Assembly: GCA_022839045.1 (NCBI GenBank) | Contig: JALHDI010000021.1 | Coordinates: 10,590 to 58,665 of the forward strand | From: Sporomusaceae bacterium | GTDB lineage: Bacteria; Bacillota_C; Negativicutes; Sporomusales_B; UBA7701 | Direction of reading: 5' to 3' | DNA length: 48,076 nt | Shown: positions 25,304-31,782 of the stretch, in pieces | Layout: the number at the start of each line of letters is the position of its first letter | How positions within the stretch are numbered: the first letter of the stretch is position 1 | The notes under the pieces: generated by a model | Told to the model about the DNA's origin: nothing | Seen by the model: only the letters and a program-made list of their open reading frames with translations | The model's database searches: none | Position numbers and translations under genes: made by a program

Positions 25304-25606
25304 ATGAATCTGAGAATAATGCCGAAGGCGCAGCAGATTATCGCCGATCGCGGCAACGCTGTCACCGTCGGCCTGGACAAACAAATCTGCTATAGCTGAG
25401 GCGGCGCTCAGTCGCGAGACATCCCATCCGTGCGATGGGGCATGCCTGAACCATCCGAGCTTGGCGAATACGAAAAAATGCACATTGACGGAGCGTCCGT
25501 TTATGTGCATAATGCCGTCAGGGGTGCCGCCAACGCCCGCATTGACGTGGTGACCGGCGGAGTTGGCACCAAGCTCATACTTCTGGGATTTGTCGGGAGC
25601 AAATAA
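25304..25606 (+). CDS. CC/Se-motif (HesB-like) selenoprotein, in-frame TGA = Sec32
   Basis: A 100-residue frame if the TGA at 25397-25399 is read as selenocysteine. Upstream: MNLRIMPKAQQIIADRG, then TVGLDKQICYS-U; downstream: GGAQSRDIPSVRWGMPEP, YEKMHIDGASVYVH and a C-terminal beta strand. The C-x-x-U-G-G site followed by a PSV-x-x-G-x-P segment is the pattern of the short CC/Se-motif (seleno)proteins related to HesB/IscA folds. GAGGAGG lies before the ATG and a perfect terminator follows the TAA at 25604. A hairpin CCCATC/GATGGG 23 nt after the TGA can be the SECIS. Gene prediction would split or miss it. The enzymatic role is unknown. Confidence 0.82.
25423..25439 (+). promoter_or_regulatory. 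Candidate bacterial SECIS hairpin
   Basis: CCCATC-CGTGC-GATGGG; the apical loop is about 30 nt after the TGA at 25397, within the range for bacterial SECIS elements. The loop is not the E. coli type. Confidence 0.55.
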
Positions 25607-25626
25607 AATTCCCGCCGCCGTACACG

Positions 25627-25661
25627 AAAAGGCTGCCAAGAGCATCTTGGCAGCCTTTTTG
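25627..25661. terminator. Terminator of the selenoprotein gene
   Basis: A perfect 15-bp stem (AAAAGGCTGCCAAGA and complement, loop GCA) with T5. Confidence 0.92.
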
Positions 25662-25711
25662 TCTTCCTGCGGCTCGCCACCACACCGCGACGGCCCTTGC
25701 CTGCCGTACAC

Positions 25712-25918
25712 TCAGCCGTCGTTCTTCTTTGCCTGCGCCAGCTCCGCGAGGCCGGCCGCCATCCCCCGCGCCAGTTCGGCGTTGCCGCCGTCAGCCCGGG
25801 CGAGGGCGGCCGCCAAATCCAGTAGCACCGCCCGGCTGAAGCAGGCCGCCAGTTCCCCGTATCGCCGCCGGGCATATTCGTAGCCCCGCGCGAAATCGCT
25901 CTGATAATCCGTCGCCAT
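25712..25918 (-). CDS. Small hypothetical helical protein
   Basis: A 68-aa, Ala-rich, all-helical protein (YQSDFARGYEYARRRYGELAACF, then DLAAALARADGGNAELARGMAAGLAELAQ). GAGGG is 7 nt upstream of the ATG. No family is recognised and no membrane segment is seen. It converges with the selenoprotein gene and shares its terminator. Confidence 0.6.
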   Translation of the reverse strand: MATDYQSDFARGYEYARRRYGELAACFSRAVLLDLAAALARADGGNAELARGMAAGLAELAQAKKNDG

Positions 25919-26052
25919 CCGTTACCCTCGATGCCCAAAATCCCCGGAATTAAGTGATAACTTGATTGCATATACTAATGATACGGTTATTACTGAAATA
26001 AGTCAAGGGTTTATCAAGCTATAGCCTAACAAATTGTCCTTTTGCGGCTTAT

Positions 26053-26067
26053 GCCGCAGGGTATAAT
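26053..26067. repeat. 15-bp repeat GCCGCAGGGTATAAT, copy 1
   Basis: Identical to 26532-26546 on the other side of the XRE gene; the surrounding bases also match loosely. Copy 1 is the end of a TGCGGC-TTAT-GCCGCA hairpin and contains the likely TATAAT of the XRE gene. Confidence 0.7.
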
Positions 26068-26085
26068 TTAGTTATAGGTTAACGC

Positions 26086-26409
26086 TTGGAGTTGATTACC
26101 CTGTTCGATGTCGGCGGTCGGATTCGCAAACTGCGTAAGGAACGCGGAATAAGCGCCAAGGAAGTGGCGATTTCCCTGGGAGTATCGGCCAGCTTCATTT
26201 CCGGAATCGAGAATAATACCGATAAATGCTCTCTGGAAAACCTGGAGCGCATTTGTCGGGTCCTAGGCGTCACCCTTGCCGGGTTCTTCGCCGAACCCTC
26301 CGAGGACCTAGATCCCGAACTCATAAGCCTGCTGGAAACCGCGAAAAAATTGACCCCCGAGCAACGGGAGTCGGTTCGCAAACTGTTGGAGACTATGAGC
26401 AAAGGCTGA
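26086..26409 (+). CDS. XRE-family transcriptional regulator
   Basis: A protein of about 107 aa. The Cro/C1 helix-turn-helix is at about residues 12-65 (IRKLRKERGISAKEVAISLGVSASFISGIENNTDKCSLENLERICRVLGV), followed by a short acidic and helical tail. The start is uncertain: TTG at 26086, TTG at 26092 and CTG at 26101 are in frame, and GGAG at 26088-26091 best fits the CTG or a later start. A strong terminator follows. It is the regulator nearest the cassette region. Confidence 0.85.
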   Translation: MELITLFDVGGRIRKLRKERGISAKEVAISLGVSASFISGIENNTDKCSLENLERICRVLGVTLAGFFAEPSEDLDPELISLLETAKKLTPEQRESVRKLLETMSKG

Positions 26410-26413
26410 CGCA

Positions 26414-26449
26414 AAGGCCCGCCGCCAGGCGGGCCTTGGTTTTTGTTTT
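26414..26449 (+). terminator. Terminator of the XRE gene
   Basis: AAGGCCCGCC-GCCA-GGCGGGCCTT followed by a T-rich run. Confidence 0.88.
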
Positions 26450-26450
26450 A

Positions 26451-26573
26451 CAGCGTGGCGCCCTTGATTATTCCGCCCCTTGCGGGCGCACCGTCAGGCC
26501 GGAGCGGAGCGGAGGAGTCCGCAGGACTTGCGCCGCAGGGTATAATCCGTTATCGGTGCCACGCTGCTTTTTT
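26451..26573 (+). ncRNA. Candidate structured RNA with terminal stem and T6
   Basis: CAGCGTGGC (26451-26459) pairs perfectly with GCCACGCTG (26558-26566), which is followed by C and TTTTTT. Inside are two clean hairpins, CGCCC/GGGCG (26474-26488) and AGTCC-GCA-GGACT (26516-26528), and the second copy of the 15-bp repeat. This looks like a closed multi-branch RNA ending in a terminator. No known RNA family is recognised and no promoter is obvious. Confidence 0.4.
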
Positions 26574-27183
26574 CGCCTTCCTTTGCAGGGCCGCGAAACT
26601 CCGGCTCCGGTGCTCCGGCCGGACGCGCCCTAGGGCTTGCTCCGCGCGCCGCGAGCACCGTCGTCAACTGACGTCCATGTCAGTAGACTCCTCGCTCGTC
26701 CGTCCATGGACTCGCGTGCGGCGGCGCTGCTCCGCTTCGCCTACGGCGCGTAACCGGCCTCCGCAAAGTCGCCGTTCGTTTGTGGCCCCGCATGGTGCCG
26801 AAGCCTTGGTTTTATCGGTAACTTACGAAAAATAAAGTGCCAAATTGACAGGAGTTAGATGAGCCTCGCCATTCAAATCCGGCAAAAGACAAGGTTTCTA
26901 TGTTATTTGTAAAGGCGTTTTGCGGAGGTGACTTCCACCAGTTAAAACCGGAATGGGGGAACTAATAGGTTACAGAAATCCTATTCCTTATCCGAAATAT
27001 CTTGAGGCGATTTCTTCCTCTATAGTTGAGACGAAGCCTGCGATCTATTTCGTGGGTCTTAGGTTGTTTGGGTTGTTGTTAAAAGGAAAAGAAATATTTA
27101 TATAGAATTGCTGATTTGACAATATAATACTCGGTGAGTGTTTAAGTGTACTTACTAAAATAGAATAAATGGGGGTATTTGGA
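26574..27183. other. Gene-free stretch before the DUF262 gene
   Basis: The first part (to about 26800) is GC-rich with two ACGTCCATG/GTCCATGG blocks that also occur near 29380-29415. From 26863 a sequence related to the 29615 core occurs (GCCTCGCC...ATTCAAATCC...CAAAAG), then DNA becomes AT-rich toward the DUF262 gene. TTGACA at 27115 and TATAAT at 27122 are present but not spaced as one promoter. Confidence 0.5.
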
Positions 27184-28887
27184 ATGGCCTTTGATGCTCA
27201 ACAGCGAAAAATCTATGACATATTTGCTGGTGACTTTAAGTATGTTATACCCCGTTATCAAAGAAAATATGTTTGGGAAGAAAAGCAATGGAGAGAGCTT
27301 TTAGATGATATAAAATACTGCATTGAGGTAGACGTTTCAGCAGAGAATGAAAGTGAGTGGTCCCATTTTTTGGGAAGTTTTGTATTTGAAAAAGACCAGA
27401 AAAATATGATTGTCATCGATGGTCAGCAAAGAATGACAACGATTACCTTAATGCTATGTGCAATTTGCGTTTTGTTTAATGAGATGGGAGCTAAGGACCG
27501 TTTTAAGGGAGTCGTAAAATACATTTTAGGTACCGATGACTTGGGACAAGATTTTTCTAGAGTGGATAATCAGGATTTAACTAATTTTCAGTTGATTATT
27601 GGAGAAGCTACTAATTATAACGAGATGCAAAATAAAAGTAAATTATTTAATGGATCATATTTAGAAGATGCGCCTAAAGATAATATTAATGTTAAACGAT
27701 GCTTTCAGTTCTTTTACTCTCAATTTCAAGATATGATTCAAGGTTCGCAATTTGCACTTAATAATATTAAAGATAAAATTATTGGTCTAGATGTTATTGA
27801 TATTAAAGCTACAAATCAACAAGAAAGTTATAATATTTTTGAAATTCTTAATGCTCGTGGTGTTGATCTTAAACAACATGAATTAATAAAAAATTATGTA
27901 TTTAAGTATATTCTTCCGCGTGCAAGTATTGATACTGCGAAATTAAAATGGGATAGTATGGAGAAAATGTTGTTCATTAACCAGTATTCGGTATTAGAAC
28001 AATTTTTTACACATTATGTCGCCCATAGATTTGAAAAACCATTGCGAGATAACACAGAATTTAGAATTATCAAGGCTCATTGTCCCCAAAATAACATGGC
28101 TGTGTTTCTTGAGGATTTATATAGTAAAGCGAAAATTTACCGTTGGTTTTATTTCTCGGATGAATGCGAAAACTTAGTAATAAGAACGGCAATTCAGTTT
28201 TTTAGTAATAATAACCATCGTCAGTTTAGGCCGGTATTTATGTCGATTTTGTCAGCAGTCGGTCAGAATAAAATAAGAGTTACTATAGCGGAAAAATTTT
28301 TTATATTTATTCAGAACTTCTATTTTGCATATGGAATGGTCGGGAATGGAAAATCAAATATGATCGAAGATATGGTCTATAATTATGCAAGAAAAATCGA
28401 AAATGAGCTTTCAGAAGAACCTATTTTGGAATTAATGGATAAACTGCGCAGTTATTATCCTCCGTTTGATCAGTTTAAAACAATGTTTAAACTACTTGGA
28501 TACTCAAATAAAGTAAAATCATATAAGACTGCTAGCAAGAAAAAGGATGTGAAATATATTCTTAAAAATATTGAGAACTATTATCAAGGTGGAACTAATG
28601 AGTTGAATGTTAATGATTTCAGTTTAGAACATATTGCTAACGATGATGGTGCGGAAGCTCATTGCAGAATAGGAAATTTATTACCAATAGCTGAACCGCT
28701 AAATAATAATGCGGGTGATCAAACGTTTAATAAAAAAATAGAACATTATAAATGCTCAAATTTCATTACGGTCAAAAAATTTGTTGAGCGATATGGATGT
28801 GCTAGTGGTTGGAACGAACAAGATATTGATAGACGAGCCGAGCATATGGCTAAACTGGCGTACGAAGAAATATGGAAGTTAGATTAA
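27184..28887 (+). CDS. DUF262/DUF1524 protein (GmrSD-like type IV restriction family)
   Basis: A 567-aa protein. The N-terminal DUF262 domain shows VIPRYQRKYVWEEKQW, FLGSFVFE and VIDGQQRMTTITL, the ParB-like nucleotide-binding signature. The C-terminal part has an HNH-like DUF1524 remnant (FSLEHIANDD, then IGNLLPIAEPLN). Fused DUF262-DUF1524 proteins are GmrSD-type nucleases that attack modified phage DNA. AT-rich codon use contrasts with the host, so it was probably transferred. An ATG at 27169 is in frame, but GGGGG is placed correctly for the ATG at 27184. It stands alone between GC-rich repeat blocks. Confidence 0.88.
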   Translation: MAFDAQQRKIYDIFAGDFKYVIPRYQRKYVWEEKQWRELLDDIKYCIEVDVSAENESEWSHFLGSFVFEKDQKNMIVIDGQQRMTTITLMLCAICVLFNEMGAKDRFKGVVKYILGTDDLGQDFSRVDNQDLTNFQLIIGEATNYNEMQNKSKLFNGSYLEDAPKDNINVKRCFQFFYSQFQDMIQGSQFALNNIKDKIIGLDVIDIKATNQQESYNIFEILNARGVDLKQHELIKNYVFKYILPRASIDTAKLKWDSMEKMLFINQYSVLEQFFTHYVAHRFEKPLRDNTEFRIIKAHCPQNNMAVFLEDLYSKAKIYRWFYFSDECENLVIRTAIQFFSNNNHRQFRPVFMSILSAVGQNKIRVTIAEKFFIFIQNFYFAYGMVGNGKSNMIEDMVYNYARKIENELSEEPILELMDKLRSYYPPFDQFKTMFKLLGYSNKVKSYKTASKKKDVKYILKNIENYYQGGTNELNVNDFSLEHIANDDGAEAHCRIGNLLPIAEPLNNNAGDQTFNKKIEHYKCSNFITVKKFVERYGCASGWNEQDIDRRAEHMAKLAYEEIWKLD

Positions 28888-28918
28888 AAACTCCTCCATG
28901 GTATCGGCCACGGTTCCA

Positions 28919-29205
28919 CCTCGCCTCCACCATACAAAGCCGAAAAACTGCATAGGACGACGTGGCTTTGCTGTGCAGCTTCAAGTCGCCCCCTGTGGCG
29001 TCGTCTACAGCTCCCGCCCCCATCCCCGCCCCTGCATCCCAACCCCCAACCCCCAACCCGCCCCTCCCTCGTAACCATCCTCATCTATATCATCCATCCA
29101 TCCTATCTCGGTTCCTCCACTCTTCTAGTGCCCAGCCCTTTCTTCTTCACCCTACCGCGCCACCTAAACAACCCCCCCGGCCTTTCCCGCCGGGGGTTTG
29201 CGTTC
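28919..29205 (+). repeat. Long dispersed repeat, copy A
   Basis: CCTCGCCTCCACCAT, then GGACGACG...GCTGTGCAGCTTCAAG...GGCGTCGTCTACAGCTCCCG and finally a block TTCTTCTTCACCCTACCGCG with a C-run and hairpin. The same modules in the same order make up copy B (30469-30650). Copy A has an extra C-rich insert of about 100 bp (29020-29125). Confidence 0.85.
29038..29059 (-). repeat. G-quadruplex-forming motif (minus strand)
   Basis: Four runs of three to five G residues separated by TT on the minus strand (C-runs with AA on the plus strand), inside copy A. Confidence 0.8.
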
Positions 29206-29456
29206 CGTTATTCACCCTCAATCCTGCCCCTTTCTGGCGCTGGGGTTCGCCGCACGCTGCGCCGGCGGTCTTACTCGCAGGGCAACGACTTGCACAAAAC
29301 GCCGTCGTTTTTCCACTCGGCGTTTTGGCTCCCTGCTAGCCTCGTTGCCGACTCCACCGCGCCGCAGCCCAAATCACGTCCATGTTCGTTTGTCGCCTCT
29401 CGCGGCCGTCCATGGCCGCTCGCGGTAGAGTTACCGACTCTCTCGTCAAGTAGCGG

Positions 29457-29540
29457 CCGCCGCCTCGCTTCACGTGGCTGCACCCCCAAAGCGCCAGTGG
29501 CGCTGCCTCACGCGCGTACCGCCCCTCCCGCAATGGTGCC
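29457..29540 (+). repeat. Dispersed GC-rich repeat, second copy
   Basis: GGCCGCCGCCTCGCTTCACG, then AAAGCGCCAG, GTACCGCCCC and a GGTGCC-like end, matching 21791-21887 in order with scattered differences. Confidence 0.75.
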
Positions 29541-29614
29541 TTTCCTTTGCGCCTTGCCGCGTTGGCTTCACGTAGATACGGACGCAAGAAACCACGTCTT
29601 AAAATGCGGAATGG

Positions 29615-29675
29615 GCCTCGCCTCCACCATGCAAATCCTCAAAAGCCGAGAACCCGCGTAGTTACGCGGTTTTTT
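29615..29675 (+). repeat. CCTCCACCAT core plus terminator, copy C
   Basis: GCCTCGCCTCCACCATGCAA and AAAAGCCGA, related to copies A, B and to 26863. It is followed by a perfect 7-bp hairpin and TTTTTT. The CCTCCACCA end resembles the 3' end of tRNA or tmRNA genes followed by their terminator. Confidence 0.6.
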
Positions 29676-29827
29676 GTTGCTTGCGGAGGCCAGTGGAACA
29701 ATCATCAGGCCAAGAATGATGGCGAGGTCATTCGTTTCCCCTGGCGGTGTTTGGTCGCTTGTAATACATAATGTTTGGTAACTACTGAGATAATAAATTC
29801 AATAATTCAGCGAGGAGGTGGGTGATA

Positions 29828-30404
29828 ATGGCAATTAATTTAATCCCTTTTATTTACACTACCATCTTTGCCGGGATTGTTGTAACGCTTGTACCCAGAC
29901 AAGAAATCCGCCGGCTATCAATTTACGGGATTATTTTCGGGGGGGGGATTTGATGCTATAGTTGTTGGTATAGCGAACTTATTGGGAGAATTCGGATACA
30001 TAAACTATGAGCCATTTGGTCTTATGGGAATACATTTTTTGGCTCCTGTCTCATGGACATTGTTTTTCATAATATACTTTTATCACTTGCCCACGAAAAA
30101 AGTGTATATTTATATATACACGACGATGGGGATTCTCTATAGTATGTTATTTTGTCAAATGCTTGCGAAACTGGGTGTATTATTTCTTGCGCACGGAATA
30201 TATGACTCAATTATTCCGTTTGTACCTTGGTATATTATAGCCACTTGGGGTTATCTAAAATTAACAAAAATTGACGATAATTTTGAGAGTGTGAACCCAA
30301 TAGAGCATGAGCAACGCAAATATTTTAGACCTATCTATAATCCTGTAGCAAAACCGCTCCCCGACCAAAATAAAGACGACAGAGATAGACCACCAAAAGA
30401 ATGA
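29828..30404 (+). pseudogene. CBO0543-like membrane protein, frameshifted at a G9 tract
   Basis: The frame begins at ATG 29828 behind GAGGAGG (MAINLIPFIYTTIFAGIVVTLVP) and runs into a stop right after the nine-G tract 29939-29947. The rest (FDAIVVGIANLLGEFGYINYEPFGLMGIHF and three to four more membrane helices, Pro/Asp-rich tail) continues in the next frame. Removing one G gives an unbroken protein of 191 aa with the pattern of small Firmicute membrane proteins of the CBO0543 type, whose function is unknown. The tract could be a phase switch or a sequencing slip. The gene is AT-rich and lies between repeat copies C and B. Confidence 0.75.
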
Positions 30405-30468
30405 TAGAATATTACCCATAATTGGAAAATCGGAGTGGTATAATATTGGGATTTGCAAGGTCGCGGAT

Positions 30469-30650
30469 CACCTCCACCATGCAAAACCGGAAAGCCGAAC
30501 AACTGTATAGGACGCGGCTTTTTTGCTGTGCAGCTTCAAGCTTCCCCTGCGGCGTCGTCTACAGCTCCCGCCCCCCGTCCACAGCCTTTTCTTCTTCACC
30601 CTACCGCGCCACCTAAACAACCCCCCCGGCCTTTCCCGGCCGGGGTTTTT
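30469..30650 (+). repeat. Long dispersed repeat, copy B
   Basis: Same module order as copy A: ACCTCCACCATGCAAAACCG, AGCCGAACAACTGTATAGG, GCTGTGCAGCTTCAAG, GGCGTCGTCTACAGCTCCCG, TTCTTCTTCACCCTACCGCG. It ends in a terminator hairpin CCCCGGCC/GGCCGGGG with T5 (30624-30650). Confidence 0.88.
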
Positions 30651-31510
30651 GCATCCCATTATTCGTTTCCCCTGGGTAGTGTGATAAATGATTCTTGGAC
30701 TACTTTCGGAGCGGCATAGTCCATTTCTTGGCGGCATCGGCTCTCGCCAGGTAAATGATTTTATGCAGTGCCTCATCAGAAGGATAGGCGGTTTTTGTTT
30801 TGGTTATCTTTCGGAGTTGGCGGAACCGAACCCTCTTCTCGGCCCTAAACCTTCCTCAAGCCCTCTCCGTTGCTCCGCCTCCGTATATCTCTTCGCCACA
30901 CTAGCCGCGGAAAACGTTTATTCGGTACCTTTCGTTATCGTTTCCGAACAGGGAATCCCCGCCCTGGAACCGAGAAAACACGTCTCGCGTTCCCGCCCGA
31001 AATTGACGTCCTAGCCTCCGCACACCTTTCTTTACGTTCCATGTTTTTTCGCACCTTTGTCCGCGGAACCCCCGTGGACCATCCCACGGGCATCTGCCCG
31101 CAGCCTCCCGGCCGGTGCACCGGCCCGTCACCCCCAAAAATAACCCCGGCCATCCTCCTGGTGACAGCACCGCCTGTGGCCTTCCGGCTCCGCTACTTTC
31201 CCCGGAATCCCTCCTCAGCCCCGCCTCCCAACCTCGACCTCCAACCCCGGCCCTCCAACCTGTCCACCAACCTCGTACTCCGCCCCCGTCCTTCGCCCCC
31301 GTCCTTCGCCCTTGCCCTATAACCTTGTCCGCCAACCTCAGCCTTAATCTCAGTCTCAGTCAGTATCAACCTTCCTCCCGCCGTATCCTCTGCTTATCTC
31401 CCGATTCCCCCTGCCACACCAGTCGCGGAGAATACTTATTTGGTGACCATTATTACAAGAAGGGTTGCTGCAAAATTGATACAATAATTATTATTAAATA
31501 GAAATAATTA
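30651..31510. other. Gene-free, strongly pyrimidine-rich stretch
   Basis: No gene is supported. Between 30830 and 31430 the plus strand is C/T-rich with frequent CCAACCT and CCCCG words. CACACTAGCCGCGGAAAACG (from about 30898) and CACACCAGTCGCGGAGAATA (from about 31416) are related and are each followed by a similar TTATTNGGT sequence, so the segment is bounded by a diverged direct repeat. Confidence 0.6.
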
Positions 31511-31539
31511 TTGACAACAAGCGGCGAAAATGGTAAAAA
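31511..31539 (+). promoter_or_regulatory. Promoter of the small gene at 31571
   Basis: TTGACA (31511-31516) and TAAAAA (31534-31539), spacer 17 bp. Confidence 0.65.
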
Positions 31540-31570
31540 TAAAACAAAGACATAATTGGAGATGATTACC

Positions 31571-31750
31571 GTGAAATCCGTAAAACCGACCTTTGCGCGG
31601 CAACCGGATGAACAGGCCAAATTCAATTATCTCATCCACCTGCTCGTGAAGGTGAAAGGCAAAACCGGCCGTCCATCTGGCGAGATCGTCAGCGCCCTGC
31701 TGACCAGGGGCAAGGACGAGATCAACTGGAACAGGGTCAAATACAGTTAA
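31571..31750 (+). CDS. Small basic hypothetical protein
   Basis: A 59-aa protein if started at GTG 31571, which lies 10 nt after GGAG; an ATG at 31562 and TTG at 31556 are in frame but overlap the ribosome site. The sequence (FARQPDEQAKFNYLIHLLVKVKGKTGRPSGEIVSALL) is helical and basic, perhaps nucleic-acid binding, and is not recognised. It has its own promoter and a shared terminator, which supports it being real. Confidence 0.6.
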   Translation: MKSVKPTFARQPDEQAKFNYLIHLLVKVKGKTGRPSGEIVSALLTRGKDEINWNRVKYS

Positions 31751-31775
31751 CCCCGGTCGTAAGACCGGGGTTTCT
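31749..31775. terminator. Bidirectional terminator
   Basis: AACCCCGGTC-GTAA-GACCGGGGTT with a T-rich end, between the small gene and the convergent formate dehydrogenase gene. Confidence 0.85.
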
Positions 31776-31782
31776 CCATTCT

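Larger units (their letters stand above)
29206..29827. other. Gene-free repeat-rich stretch
   Basis: GC-rich, pyrimidine-biased sequence with no credible gene. It contains an inverted repeat AAAACGCCG/CGGCGTTTT (29297-29326), the second copy of the 21791 repeat (about 29457-29540), a CCTCCACCAT core (29621-29630) and a terminator-like hairpin CCGCGTA-GT-TACGCGG with T6 (29654-29675). Confidence 0.6.

Noticed and set aside
24989..25711. 240-aa minus-strand frame across the C-S lyase end and selenoprotein
   Set aside because: Opposite to two well-supported plus-strand genes and runs through the terminator at 25627.
29128..29661. 177-aa frame in the repeat region
   Set aside because: Passes through repeats and hairpins that also occur elsewhere as non-coding DNA; composition is Ser/Pro/Arg-rich junk.
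30460..30480. Resemblance of GCGGATCACCTCC to the 16S rRNA 3' end
   Set aside because: Only about 13 bases match and the flanking rRNA sequence is absent; the shared repeat context explains it better.
26863..30480. CRISPR array or integron attC sites
   Set aside because: Repeats are few, unequal and far apart, without regular spacers, cas genes, integrase or the GTTRRRY/RYYYAAC core sites.
30901..31335. 144-aa minus-strand frame
   Set aside because: Product of purine strand bias (Gly/Arg/Trp rich), no ribosome site and no domain.
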